Program-made: the position numbers and the translations under genes | From: Thermococcus sp. LS1 | GTDB lineage: Archaea > Methanobacteriota_B > Thermococci > Thermococcales > Thermococcaceae | Direction of reading: 5' to 3' | Assembly (NCBI RefSeq): GCF_012027395.1 | Contig: NZ_SNUJ01000003.1 | Span: 62,001-126,000, forward strand | DNA: 64,000 nucleotides | Notes under the pieces: generated by a model | What the model saw: the letters and a program-made list of their open reading frames with translations, nothing else | Told to the model about the DNA's origin: nothing | Databases searched by the model: none | Shown: in pieces, positions 1 through 8,829 of the stretch | How the letters are laid out: each line of letters starts with the position of its first letter | Position numbering within the stretch: the stretch's first letter is position 1

Positions 1-420
1 AACTCTCTGCTTGGTCTTCACACCCCAGATGTCTATCGCGCCACCCCACTTATAGAACTCCAGCTCCCTATCCCTCGGTTCTATGAGCGGAAAAGTTACC
101 GTCGTTTCCTCATCTATCTCGATGACGCCCTTGATGAGATGCCACGGCGTTGCCATAACAATCTTTCTCCTGCTTACCAGGCCCTCAAGGGCGAGCTCTA
201 TCAAATAGCTCGGCACCTTGTACGGGATGAAGATGTCAATGTCGCTGTCTCGTCTAACATCTCCCCTAGCCACGCTACCGTAGAGCTGCGGGTCGAACTG
301 CTCCAGACGCTCCATTATTTTCAGAGCTTTCTCCCGCTTTTCCCAAAGGTAGCGCCAGCGCTTTGGTGGATAAGCCACTTCCCTCTCGTCCCAAATCTTA
401 ACCACTTTTTCCCTCGGCAT
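1..420 (-). CDS. Nucleotidyltransferase-domain protein, partial (runs off left edge)
   Basis: The reading frame starts at the ATG whose first base is 420 and stays open to base 1, so 140 N-terminal residues are seen and the C-terminus is missing. Residues 48-62 carry the polymerase-beta-type signature GSVARGDVRRDSDID; D60 and D62 are the expected metal-binding aspartates. This places it among archaeal stand-alone nucleotidyltransferases; the substrate is not predictable. A TATA-like CTTTAAACG near 443-451 puts transcription start almost at the ATG, so the mRNA is probably leaderless. It diverges from the gene at 502. Confidence 0.8.
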   Translation of the reverse strand, partial: MPREKVVKIWDEREVAYPPKRWRYLWEKREKALKIMERLEQFDPQLYGSVARGDVRRDSDIDIFIPYKVPSYLIELALEGLVSRRKIVMATPWHLIKGVIEIDEETTVTFPLIEPRDRELEFYKWGGAIDIWGVKTKQRV

Positions 421-463
421 TGAACTAAGCTCGACCGGAACGTTTAAAGGTCTACCGATAGCG

Positions 464-473
464 TTTTATATAG
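464..473 (+). promoter_or_regulatory. TATA box for the gene at 502
   Basis: TTTTATATAG lies about 33 bp before the chosen ATG at 502, leaving room for a short leader with the ribosome site GGTGGTGA at 489-496. Confidence 0.6.
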
Positions 474-501
474 TCGAAACCACTTTGGGGTGGTGAAAGA
501 A

Positions 502-921
502 ATGCCAGTGCTTGGATTCAACATAACCAAGGTCGAGATGGAGAAGAAGGCCATCGGCGTCCCTGGGGGCCAGATTGAGGTTAGGCTCTCGCCGAAGATT
601 AAGGAAATGCGCCTGGGTGAGATACGCACTCCTACCGGAAAGATGAACGGTATTGAGGTTCTCTTCAGGTATGAGATTGACTACAACCCCAAGGTCGCTC
701 AGGGTGTAATCGAGGGAATCATTCTGTACGTTCCGCCCCAGAAGGACAAGATGGATGAGATACTCAATCTGTGGGAAGATGAAAAGAAAATGGACCCGGT
801 AACCTTTGCCGAGATCGTCAACTTCATAACCAAGGAAGTCTCCCCGATAATAATGCTCCTCGCGAAGGAGATGCGCCTGCCCTACCACATACCGCTTCCG
901 AGGGTAGAGGTCAAGTCCTGA
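502..921 (+). CDS. Conserved hypothetical protein, 139 aa
   Basis: I do not recognise the family with certainty. The protein has a strand-rich N-terminal half with the alternating pattern of a beta sheet, and a helical C-terminal third ending in a proline-rich tail. No signal peptide, membrane segment or catalytic motif is visible. In-frame GTG codons exist at 490 and 493, but they lie inside the purine-rich ribosome site GGTGGTGA, so the ATG at 502 is the better start. An SecB-like fold is a possibility only. It is followed 11 bp later by the 3' end of the convergent TPR-like gene. Confidence 0.75.
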   Translation: MPVLGFNITKVEMEKKAIGVPGGQIEVRLSPKIKEMRLGEIRTPTGKMNGIEVLFRYEIDYNPKVAQGVIEGIILYVPPQKDKMDEILNLWEDEKKMDPVTFAEIVNFITKEVSPIIMLLAKEMRLPYHIPLPRVEVKS

Positions 922-932
922 CCTTTCTTTTC

Positions 933-2123
933 TTAACGATATATTCCCTCTGCCTCGTGGAGTATGTTTGTGACCTCTTTGAGCTCATCCCTTTTCAGGA
1001 GTACTTTTTCGGCCAGCTCAAGGGCTTTCAGGTAGTTCTTCTTATTGGTGTAGTACTCAATGGTATCGATGTCCTCCAGGAGATCTTCATCTCCCTTTGA
1101 CGCCACGAACTGTTTGAGGATAGCCAGGCGGACCCTGACCCTGAACTTCAGATCGCTCCTGGTTTCAAGGGCGCTCTTGTATGCTTCCATGGCCTCCTTG
1201 ATTTTGCCAATTCCTATCAGAGCTTCCGCCATCTCCACAAGCTTTTCGGCGGCCATGTCATAGTTGCCATTGGCGCGGTGGGAGCTTATTATCTGGTAGA
1301 GCATTCTGACGGTGTTTATTCCTATCAGCTTGGCCCTGTTGAAGTTCTTGGCAAGCAGATATGCGTACTGTGCCTTGACGAGACAGTTGGTGGTTCTATC
1401 AAGGTCACCGTTGGAATAGGCCACCTTGCTGGCCTTCTCAAAGTTCTTAGCTGCCGTGTCCATCATCTCAATGAAGTGTATATCGTAGCCGAATATCGAC
1501 CTGATGAAGCTGGCGAGGCGGTAGAAAGCCTCTGCAGCACCCTTTAAGTCTCCTTTTTCGAGCTTCTCCTCTGCGATCTGTCCATAGAGGGTTATCAGTA
1601 TCTCCGCGATCTTCTTGTATGATTCAATGTTGTCGATTATCTTGTAGTACCTGTAGGCGGATTCGTAGGCTCGGATAGCAATAGGGATATCGTTATTGTC
1701 CCGATACGAGTTGCCGAGGTCCTCATATATTGCCGCAAACTCTTCGGCGTATTTCATCAGGTTTCTTTCATCGTTTAGCGTCAGAAAGATCTCGAGAACG
1801 TTGGAGCAGTACTCATCAAGGATGTCCAGGTTAACCTCCGGTCGGGTTATCTCCTCTTCGATGAGGTCAATGTAGAGGTAGGCGCTCTTCAAAAGGGAGG
1901 GACGGGCCTTCTCAATCAATTTAGTTTTCTCAAGCAGAACATATCCCAAGTATTTGTAAAGTCTCGCAGCATCCTCCTTTTTCCCCTCCTCTTCATAACC
2001 TTTTGCAGCGCGAAGAACCAATTTAAGCCCCTCTTTAAGCTTCCCATCGTTGATTCTCTTGAAAGCGAGCTGTTCAAGCTCTTCTGGCCCTTCTAGCCCT
2101 ATGTTGGTTGTCAAATTTCCCAC
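933..2123 (-). CDS. TPR-like helical repeat protein, 396 aa
   Basis: The whole protein is predicted helical, with repeated hydrophobic/aromatic spacing typical of tetratricopeptide-like helix pairs, for example the tyrosine-rich segments around residues 145-185 and 270-320. There is no signal peptide or membrane segment, so it should be a cytosolic scaffold or interaction protein. The start is a GTG preceded by GTGGGGTGGG; a TTG nine bases downstream is an alternative. A TATA-like CATTAAATTTAG lies near 2152-2163. No catalytic domain is attached, and partners cannot be inferred from the neighbours. Confidence 0.75.
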   Translation of the reverse strand: MGNLTTNIGLEGPEELEQLAFKRINDGKLKEGLKLVLRAAKGYEEEGKKEDAARLYKYLGYVLLEKTKLIEKARPSLLKSAYLYIDLIEEEITRPEVNLDILDEYCSNVLEIFLTLNDERNLMKYAEEFAAIYEDLGNSYRDNNDIPIAIRAYESAYRYYKIIDNIESYKKIAEILITLYGQIAEEKLEKGDLKGAAEAFYRLASFIRSIFGYDIHFIEMMDTAAKNFEKASKVAYSNGDLDRTTNCLVKAQYAYLLAKNFNRAKLIGINTVRMLYQIISSHRANGNYDMAAEKLVEMAEALIGIGKIKEAMEAYKSALETRSDLKFRVRVRLAILKQFVASKGDEDLLEDIDTIEYYTNKKNYLKALELAEKVLLKRDELKEVTNILHEAEGIYR

Positions 2124-2186
2124 CCCACATGATTCAAGTCAGGGTTTCGTTGGCTAAATTTAATGGTTTCAATATTTAAGCGTTGT

Positions 2187-3206
2187 CTATGCCCATACTA
2201 TTCTGTACCCTGCTGCCTTTCTTAGTCTGTTCATCACCGCAAAGCCCAAACCTCTCTCCTCGATTCCTTCGGCGATTATGATGTCAACTCCCCTCTTGTC
2301 GAGCTCCCTTAGGGCCCTGAACAGGTTCCTGGCAACCTCCTCCTCGCTCGTTCCAAGATGGAAGAACTCATCTGCGTCGTATTGTTCTGTGGCCATAACT
2401 CCAACCCGCAGTCCTTTTTTCCTGTACTCATTAACGAGCTCTTCTATCTTTTTCCTGACGTTCTCTCTAGGCCCTTCAACGACAATGACCTGCGCATTCG
2501 GCGAGTAGTGCTTATACTTCATCCCTGGAGAGCGGGCGACATCGACGAGCTTGCCCCTGACCGCGGGATGTATCTCTACTTCTCCAATGACCTTTTCTAT
2601 CTCCTCGAGCGGCAGACCCCCGGGCCTCAGGAGAGTCGGTTTCTCACTGCTCAGGTCGATGACGGTGGATTCCACGCCTATTTTTGTCTCGCCTCCGTCG
2701 ATTATGCACTCGATTTTTCCGTAGAAATCATCTATGACGTGCTCGGCCAGGGTTGGACTTGGCTTTCCGCTTATATTGGCTGATGGGGCCGCTATCGGCG
2801 TGCTGGCCCTTATGAGTGCGAGGGCTATCGGGTGGGCGGGCATTCTAACCGCCACGGTGTCTAGGCCGCCGGTAGTGACCGTTGGTACCTCCTCCTTTTT
2901 GGGGAGAACTACCGTTAGGGGGCCTGGCCAGAACTTTTCGGCTAGGAGTCTTGCCTCGTCCGGTATTTCCCTCGCGAGCTTTTTGAGGTCATCGAAGTCT
3001 GCGATGTGAACTATCAGCGGGTTGTCCGCTGGCCTTCCCTTGGCCTTGAATATTCTCCTTACAGCTTCCTCGTTCAGTGCATCCGCACCGAGGCCGTAAA
3101 CAGTCTCCGTTGGGAAGGCGACGAGCTTGCCCTCGAGTATGAACCTCGCAGCGATCTTTATCTTCCTATCATCCATACCGTCTCGCATATTGATTACTAC
3201 TGTCAT
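2187..3206 (-). CDS. L-threonylcarbamoyladenylate synthase (Sua5/YrdC family)
   Basis: This enzyme makes threonylcarbamoyl-AMP from threonine, bicarbonate and ATP, the first step of the universal t6A37 tRNA modification. Residues from about 10 to 200 form the YrdC domain, with FPTETVYGLGADA, KGRPADNPL and APSANISGKPSPT as recognisable motifs. The C-terminal third is the extra Sua5 domain, so the 339-residue length fits the long Sua5 type rather than short TsaC. A TTG at 3218 is in frame, but GGGTGAGAGG immediately precedes the ATG at 3206. The gene follows the glycosyltransferase by 32 bp on the same strand and may share its transcript. Confidence 0.93.
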   Translation of the reverse strand: MTVVINMRDGMDDRKIKIAARFILEGKLVAFPTETVYGLGADALNEEAVRRIFKAKGRPADNPLIVHIADFDDLKKLAREIPDEARLLAEKFWPGPLTVVLPKKEEVPTVTTGGLDTVAVRMPAHPIALALIRASTPIAAPSANISGKPSPTLAEHVIDDFYGKIECIIDGGETKIGVESTVIDLSSEKPTLLRPGGLPLEEIEKVIGEVEIHPAVRGKLVDVARSPGMKYKHYSPNAQVIVVEGPRENVRKKIEELVNEYRKKGLRVGVMATEQYDADEFFHLGTSEEEVARNLFRALRELDKRGVDIIIAEGIEERGLGFAVMNRLRKAAGYRIVWA

Positions 3207-3238
3207 CCTCTCACCCAACGTTCACCGAGAAAAGGCCG

Positions 3239-4276
3239 TTAAAAACGTTGCCCAATGGCCTCGAGGTAAACCTTTTCAACCTCCCTTGCCACGGCCTCCC
3301 AGGAGTAGAGGCTGGCTATCCTCCTTCCAGTCCTTCCGGCCTTCATGTTGACCTTCGGTTCGAGGATTGACTCGACGGCTTTTACCAGATCCTCGAAGCT
3401 TTTGAACGTCAGCCCGTTTTTCCTTTCCCTTATTAGCTCGGGGATAGCGCTCACCCTTCTCCCAACAGTCGGAACGCCGAGGCTGTTGGCTTCAAGGATT
3501 ACAAGGCCGAAGCCTTCCCTCTTTGAGGGCAGCACAAGAAGGAGGCTTTCTGAGAGGATTCTATCCACATCGCGGCGGTAACCCAAAAACCTAACGTTCT
3601 CCGGCGCTTTCCTCTCGAGTTTTCCCCTGAGGGGGCCATCGCCCACCACGAGGAACTCCCTATCGGGAAAAACCCTGGCCAGTTCGATAAACGTTTCCGG
3701 GCTCTTGTAATCTCTCAAGGTTCCAATAAACGTGATGTAGCGCCTTTGACCCTGCTTTTCCGAGAGAGACTTGACGCCGTTGGGGATAACCTTAACCCTG
3801 CCCGCTCCCAGGGAAATCGCCTTCTTTGCGAGCCAGTGGCTGACAGCTATTATAGCGTCTGCCGTCGCAAGCGTTCTTTTGACGTAAAATCTTCCAAGGG
3901 TGAGCTTCGCGGTGTGTTCTAAATCGCTTCCGTGGGCGGTGACAACAAGAGGCAGGTCAGTTCTCTCCTTGGCCAGAACGCCGGCGTAGCTCGTTGTCCC
4001 CACGAAGTGAGCGTGCACCAAATCAAAACCGAACTCGCGATGGAGTCTGACTATCTCCTTTGCCCCAAGAAGGGCAAAGCTCGTCCCCCTAATGCCGTAA
4101 ACCGGTGGAACCCTAACCTGATGGATGAATTCTTTCTCGTTCTCCCTCGGTTTAATTGGGCCATAGGTAAGGACGTGAACCTCGTGGCGCTTTCTAAGCT
4201 CCCTTACGAGGTTGTCAAGGTGGTTTGCAACGCCACCGCCGTGGGGAGGGTAGTGTCCTACCATTAGAATCCTCAT
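3239..4276 (-). CDS. Glycosyltransferase family 4 (GT-B fold), 345 aa
   Basis: A retaining glycosyltransferase that would move a sugar from a nucleotide-sugar donor. The N-terminus has the glycine-rich acceptor-side motif HYPPHGGGVANHL (residues 8-20). The C-terminal half has the donor-side E-x7-E motif in EGFGLVILEANSLGVP. No signal or membrane anchor is visible, so it is cytosolic or peripheral. Acceptor and sugar cannot be deduced; a role in glycolipid, compatible-solute or surface-glycan synthesis is equally possible. It precedes the Sua5 gene on the same strand without an obvious functional link. Confidence 0.85.
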   Translation of the reverse strand: MRILMVGHYPPHGGGVANHLDNLVRELRKRHEVHVLTYGPIKPRENEKEFIHQVRVPPVYGIRGTSFALLGAKEIVRLHREFGFDLVHAHFVGTTSYAGVLAKERTDLPLVVTAHGSDLEHTAKLTLGRFYVKRTLATADAIIAVSHWLAKKAISLGAGRVKVIPNGVKSLSEKQGQRRYITFIGTLRDYKSPETFIELARVFPDREFLVVGDGPLRGKLERKAPENVRFLGYRRDVDRILSESLLLVLPSKREGFGLVILEANSLGVPTVGRRVSAIPELIRERKNGLTFKSFEDLVKAVESILEPKVNMKAGRTGRRIASLYSWEAVAREVEKVYLEAIGQRF

Positions 4277-4314
4277 TTTGACCGGGAAAAATGGAGAAGA
4301 GGCGTTAAAAAGCC

Positions 4315-5529
4315 TTATGGTCTTCCTCTGTCCCGTCCTTCAGGCATTCCTGGGATCGGCCTCTTCACTGTCAGCTGGGCTATCTCGTTCTTTATCTGCG
4401 GAATCAGGTCATTGAGGAGTGCTGAGTAGTCCCCTCTATCCAAGGCTTCCCTTGCCTGGCTCAACAAAGCCTCGAGGTTGCTAACGTTATAGCCCTTCTT
4501 CTTGAGGACTTCCACCATTACCTGCAGCCGGAACAGCTCCCTGGTCATTTGAAGCTTGGCAGAGCCCTGATAGATGGTGTTCATCTCCCTGTATGCGCGG
4601 GAGATAACGAAGTCCGCGTTGAAGTTGGCCATCATTGCCAGCTCGTAGGCCTTGGTATAATCTCCCTCATTGTATGCCTCCCACGCGAGGGTCATCAGCT
4701 TCTTGGCATCGTCGAGCTTCTTCCTAGCATCTGGGATTTCAAGACCATCTAAGAGCGTCTCGGCACGGTGGGTCTTGTTCTGCACATCAACTAGAACCTG
4801 GTACGTTCTTGTAGTGGAAGGCATGGACATACTCTCGGAGGAGAAGTAATCTGTCCCGAAGCGCTTTTTAAGCCAGAGGTCAATTGTTTCCTTGTTAATA
4901 GGGAACAGGGGAGTTCTGCTGAACGAACTTGCGTAGGTGGCCATGTATCTGACCTCGGTAATCCTGTTGAACTCGTTCAGGACGTCCAGCGTGGTCTGGA
5001 TTTTTCCTTCATCTGTGAGGATTAGAATGGGGATGCCTTCAAACTCATTTGGGAAGTATTCCCTCATGCTCTGATAGTTCTCTATGGCAAGAACATCGCG
5101 CCCGTTAACAATGACCACTGAAGTTATTTGGCTAAACGCCTCGGGGAACTCCTCCTTGAGCATCTTTATAACTGCCAGGTTCGTCTCGTACCTCGTCTCG
5201 CCGTACCAGCGCTCATAGGGTATCCCAAACTCCTCAAAGTCCTGAGTGTATTCCTCGGGTACGGCGACGGATCCGCCGATGATTATTATCCTATCGGGGT
5301 TTATCGTCAGTATCTCTGCACTCGCAGCCGGGTCATAGGTTCCCCAGGGGCTAACGACTACCTGGGCACCCAGGATTTCTGCCACGTTCTCTGCTATCGC
5401 CCTATCAGCCTCGTTGTCGCTCACGATGATTACGAGCTTTATATTTACCCCTGCGGCATGGACCCTCGTGATGGGGCTTATGATGAACAGGATTCCAATG
5501 AGCAGTGCGAGGCCTTTTCGCAGTATCAC
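4315..5529 (-). CDS. Secreted protein with cell-wall-binding-repeat-2-like domain
   Basis: Residues 1-25 are a signal peptide with a charged start, hydrophobic core and cleavage after VHA. The mature N-terminal half resembles CWB2 repeats, with IIIIGGSVAVPEEY followed by the typical RWYGETRYETNLAVI. The C-terminal half is helical and charged, with repeating leucines consistent with coiled coil. The protein is probably exported and associated with the envelope; no enzymatic motif is seen. The start is GTG with AGGTGAAAAGCC upstream. It is separated from asnB by a 144-base gap containing its own promoter. Confidence 0.75.
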   Translation of the reverse strand: MILRKGLALLIGILFIISPITRVHAAGVNIKLVIIVSDNEADRAIAENVAEILGAQVVVSPWGTYDPAASAEILTINPDRIIIIGGSVAVPEEYTQDFEEFGIPYERWYGETRYETNLAVIKMLKEEFPEAFSQITSVVIVNGRDVLAIENYQSMREYFPNEFEGIPILILTDEGKIQTTLDVLNEFNRITEVRYMATYASSFSRTPLFPINKETIDLWLKKRFGTDYFSSESMSMPSTTRTYQVLVDVQNKTHRAETLLDGLEIPDARKKLDDAKKLMTLAWEAYNEGDYTKAYELAMMANFNADFVISRAYREMNTIYQGSAKLQMTRELFRLQVMVEVLKKKGYNVSNLEALLSQAREALDRGDYSALLNDLIPQIKNEIAQLTVKRPIPGMPEGRDRGRP

Positions 5530-5560
5530 GGCTTTTCACCTGGTTTTAGTTTCGAAAGAG

Positions 5561-5572
5561 CCATATTTAAGC
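5561..5572 (-). promoter_or_regulatory. TATA box for the CWB2-like gene
   Basis: On the minus strand CGCTTAAATATGG lies about 35-45 bp before the GTG start at 5529, in an otherwise non-coding gap. The spacing allows a short leader with a ribosome site. Confidence 0.5.
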
Positions 5573-5673
5573 GTTTTTCACGAAACCGTTTGCCCGTGTT
5601 TGCGAGAAGAGGGAGGGGAAAGTTAAAAAAAGCTCCCCCGTGTCCTGGAAGATTAAAGGACGTTTAACAACGT

Positions 5674-7116
5674 TTATCCGCGTTTAAATGCCTCGTTAAA
5701 GGCTCTTTGGGCGTACTCTCTGAGGGCCATCCCTTCACTCCTGGCGAGCTTCTCGAGGAGCTTCTGGGCACCGCTGCCATACTGAGCGGCCTTTTTGTCT
5801 CTCTCAGCTATCCACTTTGGAAGGCCGAGCTCCACGGCGGCTTCCCTGAGGACTGCTTTTCTGATGCCATTCCTTATCTTGGCCTCGAGGGGCGTGTTGA
5901 GGGCGGTTGAAATCACCGCCAGATCAAGGAAGGGAACCCTTCCTTCCACAGAGTTCAGCATCGCTATCTTATCGTCCCTGGCAAGGTTCTTTTCGCCTAT
6001 TTCAAGCAGATCGCTCTCCATGAGTTCCGGCCTCTCGAGGTATTTTGCGTAGCCGCCGAAGAGCTCGTCGGCTCCCTGGCCGCTTAGAAGAAGCTTGCAG
6101 CCATCTTCGTGGGCGAGCTTGGTGGCGAAGTAGAGCGGAATGCCTATTGCCAGATTCATAGCATTTGGTTCCTCTATGGCAAATGCAACTTTCGGAACGG
6201 CCTCCCTGACGTCATCCAGATCAAAAACATACTCCCTGAGCGGAAGGTCAAGCTCTTCGCTGACCTTCCTGGCCCATTCGAGGTCCTGACTCCCCTCGGC
6301 TCCTGCGGTGTAGAGGACGACATTCGAGTACCTCGATGCAATCAGAGCTATCAGCGAGCTATCCAGCCCGCCAGAGAAGAGAACCCCCGTCCTCTTCCCA
6401 ACCCTGACCCGCACAGCATGGGTCAGCGTCCTCATTAGCGAGAGCTTTGCTCTCTCTCCGGAAAAGACCGTCCTTTTTAGTTCCAGTACGCTGAAGAGCC
6501 TTCTCCTTTGAAACCCCTCGCGCGAGAGGAGGACCAACTCTCCCGGCTGAACTGGAATTGCCTGCTCACCAATTGCCCATAGCACTTTCTTCTCCGAGGC
6601 GAAGAAGCCGTTCGGTGAATAGTAGAGCGGCCTCACACCAACAGGGTCGCGGAAGAGGTATATCCTCCTGCCATCACTGAAGGCAACCGCGTAGTCCCCT
6701 ACCAGCATGCTCATGGCCTTTTTAACAGCTGTCTCAACGTTAAGGCCCCTCTCCAGGAGATATTCGAGGAGCCTTAGGATCACCTCGCTGTCAACGTCGC
6801 TCTCGAAGGAGACGCCCCTGCCCTCGAGGTAATTCCTCATGTGGTTGTGGTTGTATATCTCACCGTTATGGACGAGCACCAAATCGTTGTAGAATGGCTG
6901 GGTGTAACCGAGGGAACCGGTCATGGCCAGCCTGCACTGGAGGAGGCCGATTCTTCCGTCAGGAATTTCGTCAAGCCTCGAAAAGTCCTCCGATTTGAGC
7001 ACGCCCCCATCAGTCCACACACCAAAAGAGTCCTCTCCCCTGTGCTTTCCCGCAAGAATCATCATTGTAAAGTGTTCCTTAAGGTTAGCGCCGATTCCTC
7101 CCGCTACAAGACACAT
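5674..7116 (-). CDS. asnB: Asparagine synthetase (glutamine-hydrolysing), 480 aa
   Basis: It converts aspartate, glutamine and ATP to asparagine. The ATG at 7116 places cysteine at position 2, the nucleophile of class II glutamine amidotransferases once the Met is removed; the in-frame TTG at 7128 would bury it, so it is rejected. The amidotransferase domain covers about residues 2-190, including LVHNGEIYNH near 81-90. The synthetase domain begins around 225, with the pyrophosphate loop SGGLDS at 248-253. At 480 residues it is shorter than the bacterial enzyme, losing C-terminal residues. A GGGTGAGAGC ribosome site precedes the ATG. Confidence 0.93.
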   Translation of the reverse strand: MCLVAGGIGANLKEHFTMMILAGKHRGEDSFGVWTDGGVLKSEDFSRLDEIPDGRIGLLQCRLAMTGSLGYTQPFYNDLVLVHNGEIYNHNHMRNYLEGRGVSFESDVDSEVILRLLEYLLERGLNVETAVKKAMSMLVGDYAVAFSDGRRIYLFRDPVGVRPLYYSPNGFFASEKKVLWAIGEQAIPVQPGELVLLSREGFQRRRLFSVLELKRTVFSGERAKLSLMRTLTHAVRVRVGKRTGVLFSGGLDSSLIALIASRYSNVVLYTAGAEGSQDLEWARKVSEELDLPLREYVFDLDDVREAVPKVAFAIEEPNAMNLAIGIPLYFATKLAHEDGCKLLLSGQGADELFGGYAKYLERPELMESDLLEIGEKNLARDDKIAMLNSVEGRVPFLDLAVISTALNTPLEAKIRNGIRKAVLREAAVELGLPKWIAERDKKAAQYGSGAQKLLEKLARSEGMALREYAQRAFNEAFKRG

Positions 7117-7237
7117 GCTCTCACCCAATGAACTTTAAGACACAATGCCAAAAGGCTTCCCCCTTATTCCTTGAAAGAGTTTTCAAAATGGCAGGCACTG
7201 GCTGAAAGAATGCTCATAAAATCGAAGGGCCGGTGAA

Positions 7238-7981
7238 CTATGTCAGGTCTCCGCAGGTGCAGTAGTGCTCGTAGGCTAGGGTTTCGAGCTCATCGAAGCC
7301 TTCGCGCGTTTTGGCTGAGATGTAAACAACCCTCGTCGGCGAGGCGAGCTCTGGGAGGACCGAGCACATCTTGTGGGCCAGAAGCCCCTGCATCGACGGG
7401 TCAAGCTTAAGTCTGGCCCTCAGATACTCGATGTCATCGAGGTATTTCCTGTATTCATCTATGTTCTCAACGATATCGATTTTGCTGAGAACTGGAACTG
7501 TTGTTGTGCCGAGGCGCAAATCGATCATGAGACCGAAGAACCTCACGAAGCAGAAGTCGTGGGGCTTTCTTAGAATGTCTGGACTGAAGAGGTAAACTGT
7601 GAGGGGCTCGGGAAGGTTCTCCATAAGCCTGACTCCGAATTCGTGGAAGAGGAAGGTCTCCATCTGGCCAGGCGTGTCGAGGAGGACGTAGTCGTTCCCC
7701 GTATCAAGCCTGAGAATCCAATCGACGTAGCTCCCAACTTTTGGGAGAAGCCTGTCGTAGCTCTCAACTATGGCCCCATTGGGCCCGTAACCCTCCTCCA
7801 TTATCTCCCATGCGGTTACTTCGTCCCTAACGTCTAAATCAGGTTTGTAAGGGAGCCACCTGACTCCCGTATCGAGGTTCACGTAGGCGACGTTGTATCC
7901 GTTTTCCTCCAGATACCTCCCGAACTCCCCGGTTAGGGTCGTTTTTCCGCTTCCAGCAGTGCCCACGAAGGTCAGTATCAC
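7238..7981 (-). CDS. GPN-loop GTPase, 247 aa
   Basis: Archaeal member of the GPN-loop GTPase family, whose eukaryotic members help assemble and import RNA polymerase II. Walker A is GTAGSGKT at residues 7-14, and the diagnostic GPN insertion lies in GYGPNGA at 64-70. LLDTPGQ matches the G3 motif and SKID the G4 base-recognition motif. Length is that of the homodimeric archaeal enzyme. Its ATG overlaps the stop of the upstream MinD-like gene by four bases (ATGA), which suggests translational coupling. Confidence 0.93.
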   Translation of the reverse strand: MILTFVGTAGSGKTTLTGEFGRYLEENGYNVAYVNLDTGVRWLPYKPDLDVRDEVTAWEIMEEGYGPNGAIVESYDRLLPKVGSYVDWILRLDTGNDYVLLDTPGQMETFLFHEFGVRLMENLPEPLTVYLFSPDILRKPHDFCFVRFFGLMIDLRLGTTTVPVLSKIDIVENIDEYRKYLDDIEYLRARLKLDPSMQGLLAHKMCSVLPELASPTRVVYISAKTREGFDELETLAYEHYCTCGDLT

Positions 7982-8718
7982 TTCCTCATCACCCTAGCCT
8001 TGAGGCCGGATATCCTCGCTACTCTCTCCGCAAGCTCCATGTATGCCTTAGCCCCCTCGGAGTTGGGCTTGTACTCAACGACGGGAACTCCTTCGAGGGT
8101 TGCTTCTCTGACGGCTGGATCCTCCGGAATAACAGCCAGGAGAGGTATCTCCATGACCTCCTCCGCGACGTCGGGAGGAATATCGTTATCGCTCCTTCCG
8201 TAGCGGTTGAGCACGAATCCGAGAATTGCCAAGCCGGCTTTTTTGAGAACCATTCCTACCTTCATGGTGTCCGTAACACACGATATCTCTGGGTTCGTAA
8301 CGAGGAGAACTTCCTCACCGCTCAACATGGCGTTCATCGCGTCCATCTGAAGTCCCGCTGGGGAGTCTATTATGATGTAGTCGAACTTGTCCTTCAGCTT
8401 CCTTATCGTGTCCGGAAGCTTCCTGGGATCGGCCCTTATGACGTGCTCCCAGTCTATCGATGCAGGGACGAGGTGGACGTTCTCGTATGCCGTTGCGTAG
8501 ATGGCCTCGTTTATGGTTGCTCTTCCAGCGAGGACGTCGTGAAGGGTTGTGTACGCGTCATCTATTCCCATGACGAGGCTCAGGTTCGCCATCGTCAGGT
8601 CAGCATCAACGGCACAAACGTGATAGCCCATTTTTCCGAGGGCTATTGAAAGATTAGCCGTTGTTGTGGTCTTTCCCGTGCCTCCCTTGCCAGAGGCGAT
8701 GGATATCAGCCTGCCCAT
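7978..8718 (-). CDS. MinD/ParA-like P-loop ATPase, 246 aa
   Basis: It has the deviant Walker A of the MinD/ParA/Mrp family, SGKGGTGKTTTTANLS, near the N-terminus, the switch DADLTMANLS, and IIIDSPAGL as Walker B. It lacks the amphipathic C-terminal helix seen in the second paralogue at 29378-30166, so membrane targeting is less evident. An earlier in-frame ATG at 8730 is less likely, because GGGTGGGATA directly precedes the ATG at 8718. It forms a two-gene transcript with the GPN GTPase. Its exact role, whether cell division, partition or enzyme assembly, cannot be read from sequence. Confidence 0.85.
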   Translation of the reverse strand: MGRLISIASGKGGTGKTTTTANLSIALGKMGYHVCAVDADLTMANLSLVMGIDDAYTTLHDVLAGRATINEAIYATAYENVHLVPASIDWEHVIRADPRKLPDTIRKLKDKFDYIIIDSPAGLQMDAMNAMLSGEEVLLVTNPEISCVTDTMKVGMVLKKAGLAILGFVLNRYGRSDNDIPPDVAEEVMEIPLLAVIPEDPAVREATLEGVPVVEYKPNSEGAKAYMELAERVARISGLKARVMRK

Positions 8719-8785
8719 TATCCCACCCATCCTATTTTCGGCTAAACCTTTATGAACCTTTAGTCAAAACACCGGTTAGGGAAGT

Positions 8786-8794
8786 CTTATAAAC
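8786..8794 (+). promoter_or_regulatory. TATA box for the PIN-ATPase gene
   Basis: CTTATAAAC lies about 40 bp upstream of the ATG at 8830; the leader carries GAGGTGAGAGAA as ribosome site. Confidence 0.6.
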
Positions 8795-8829
8795 GGATGA
8801 GAGTTTCCGGGACTTCTGAGGTGAGAGAA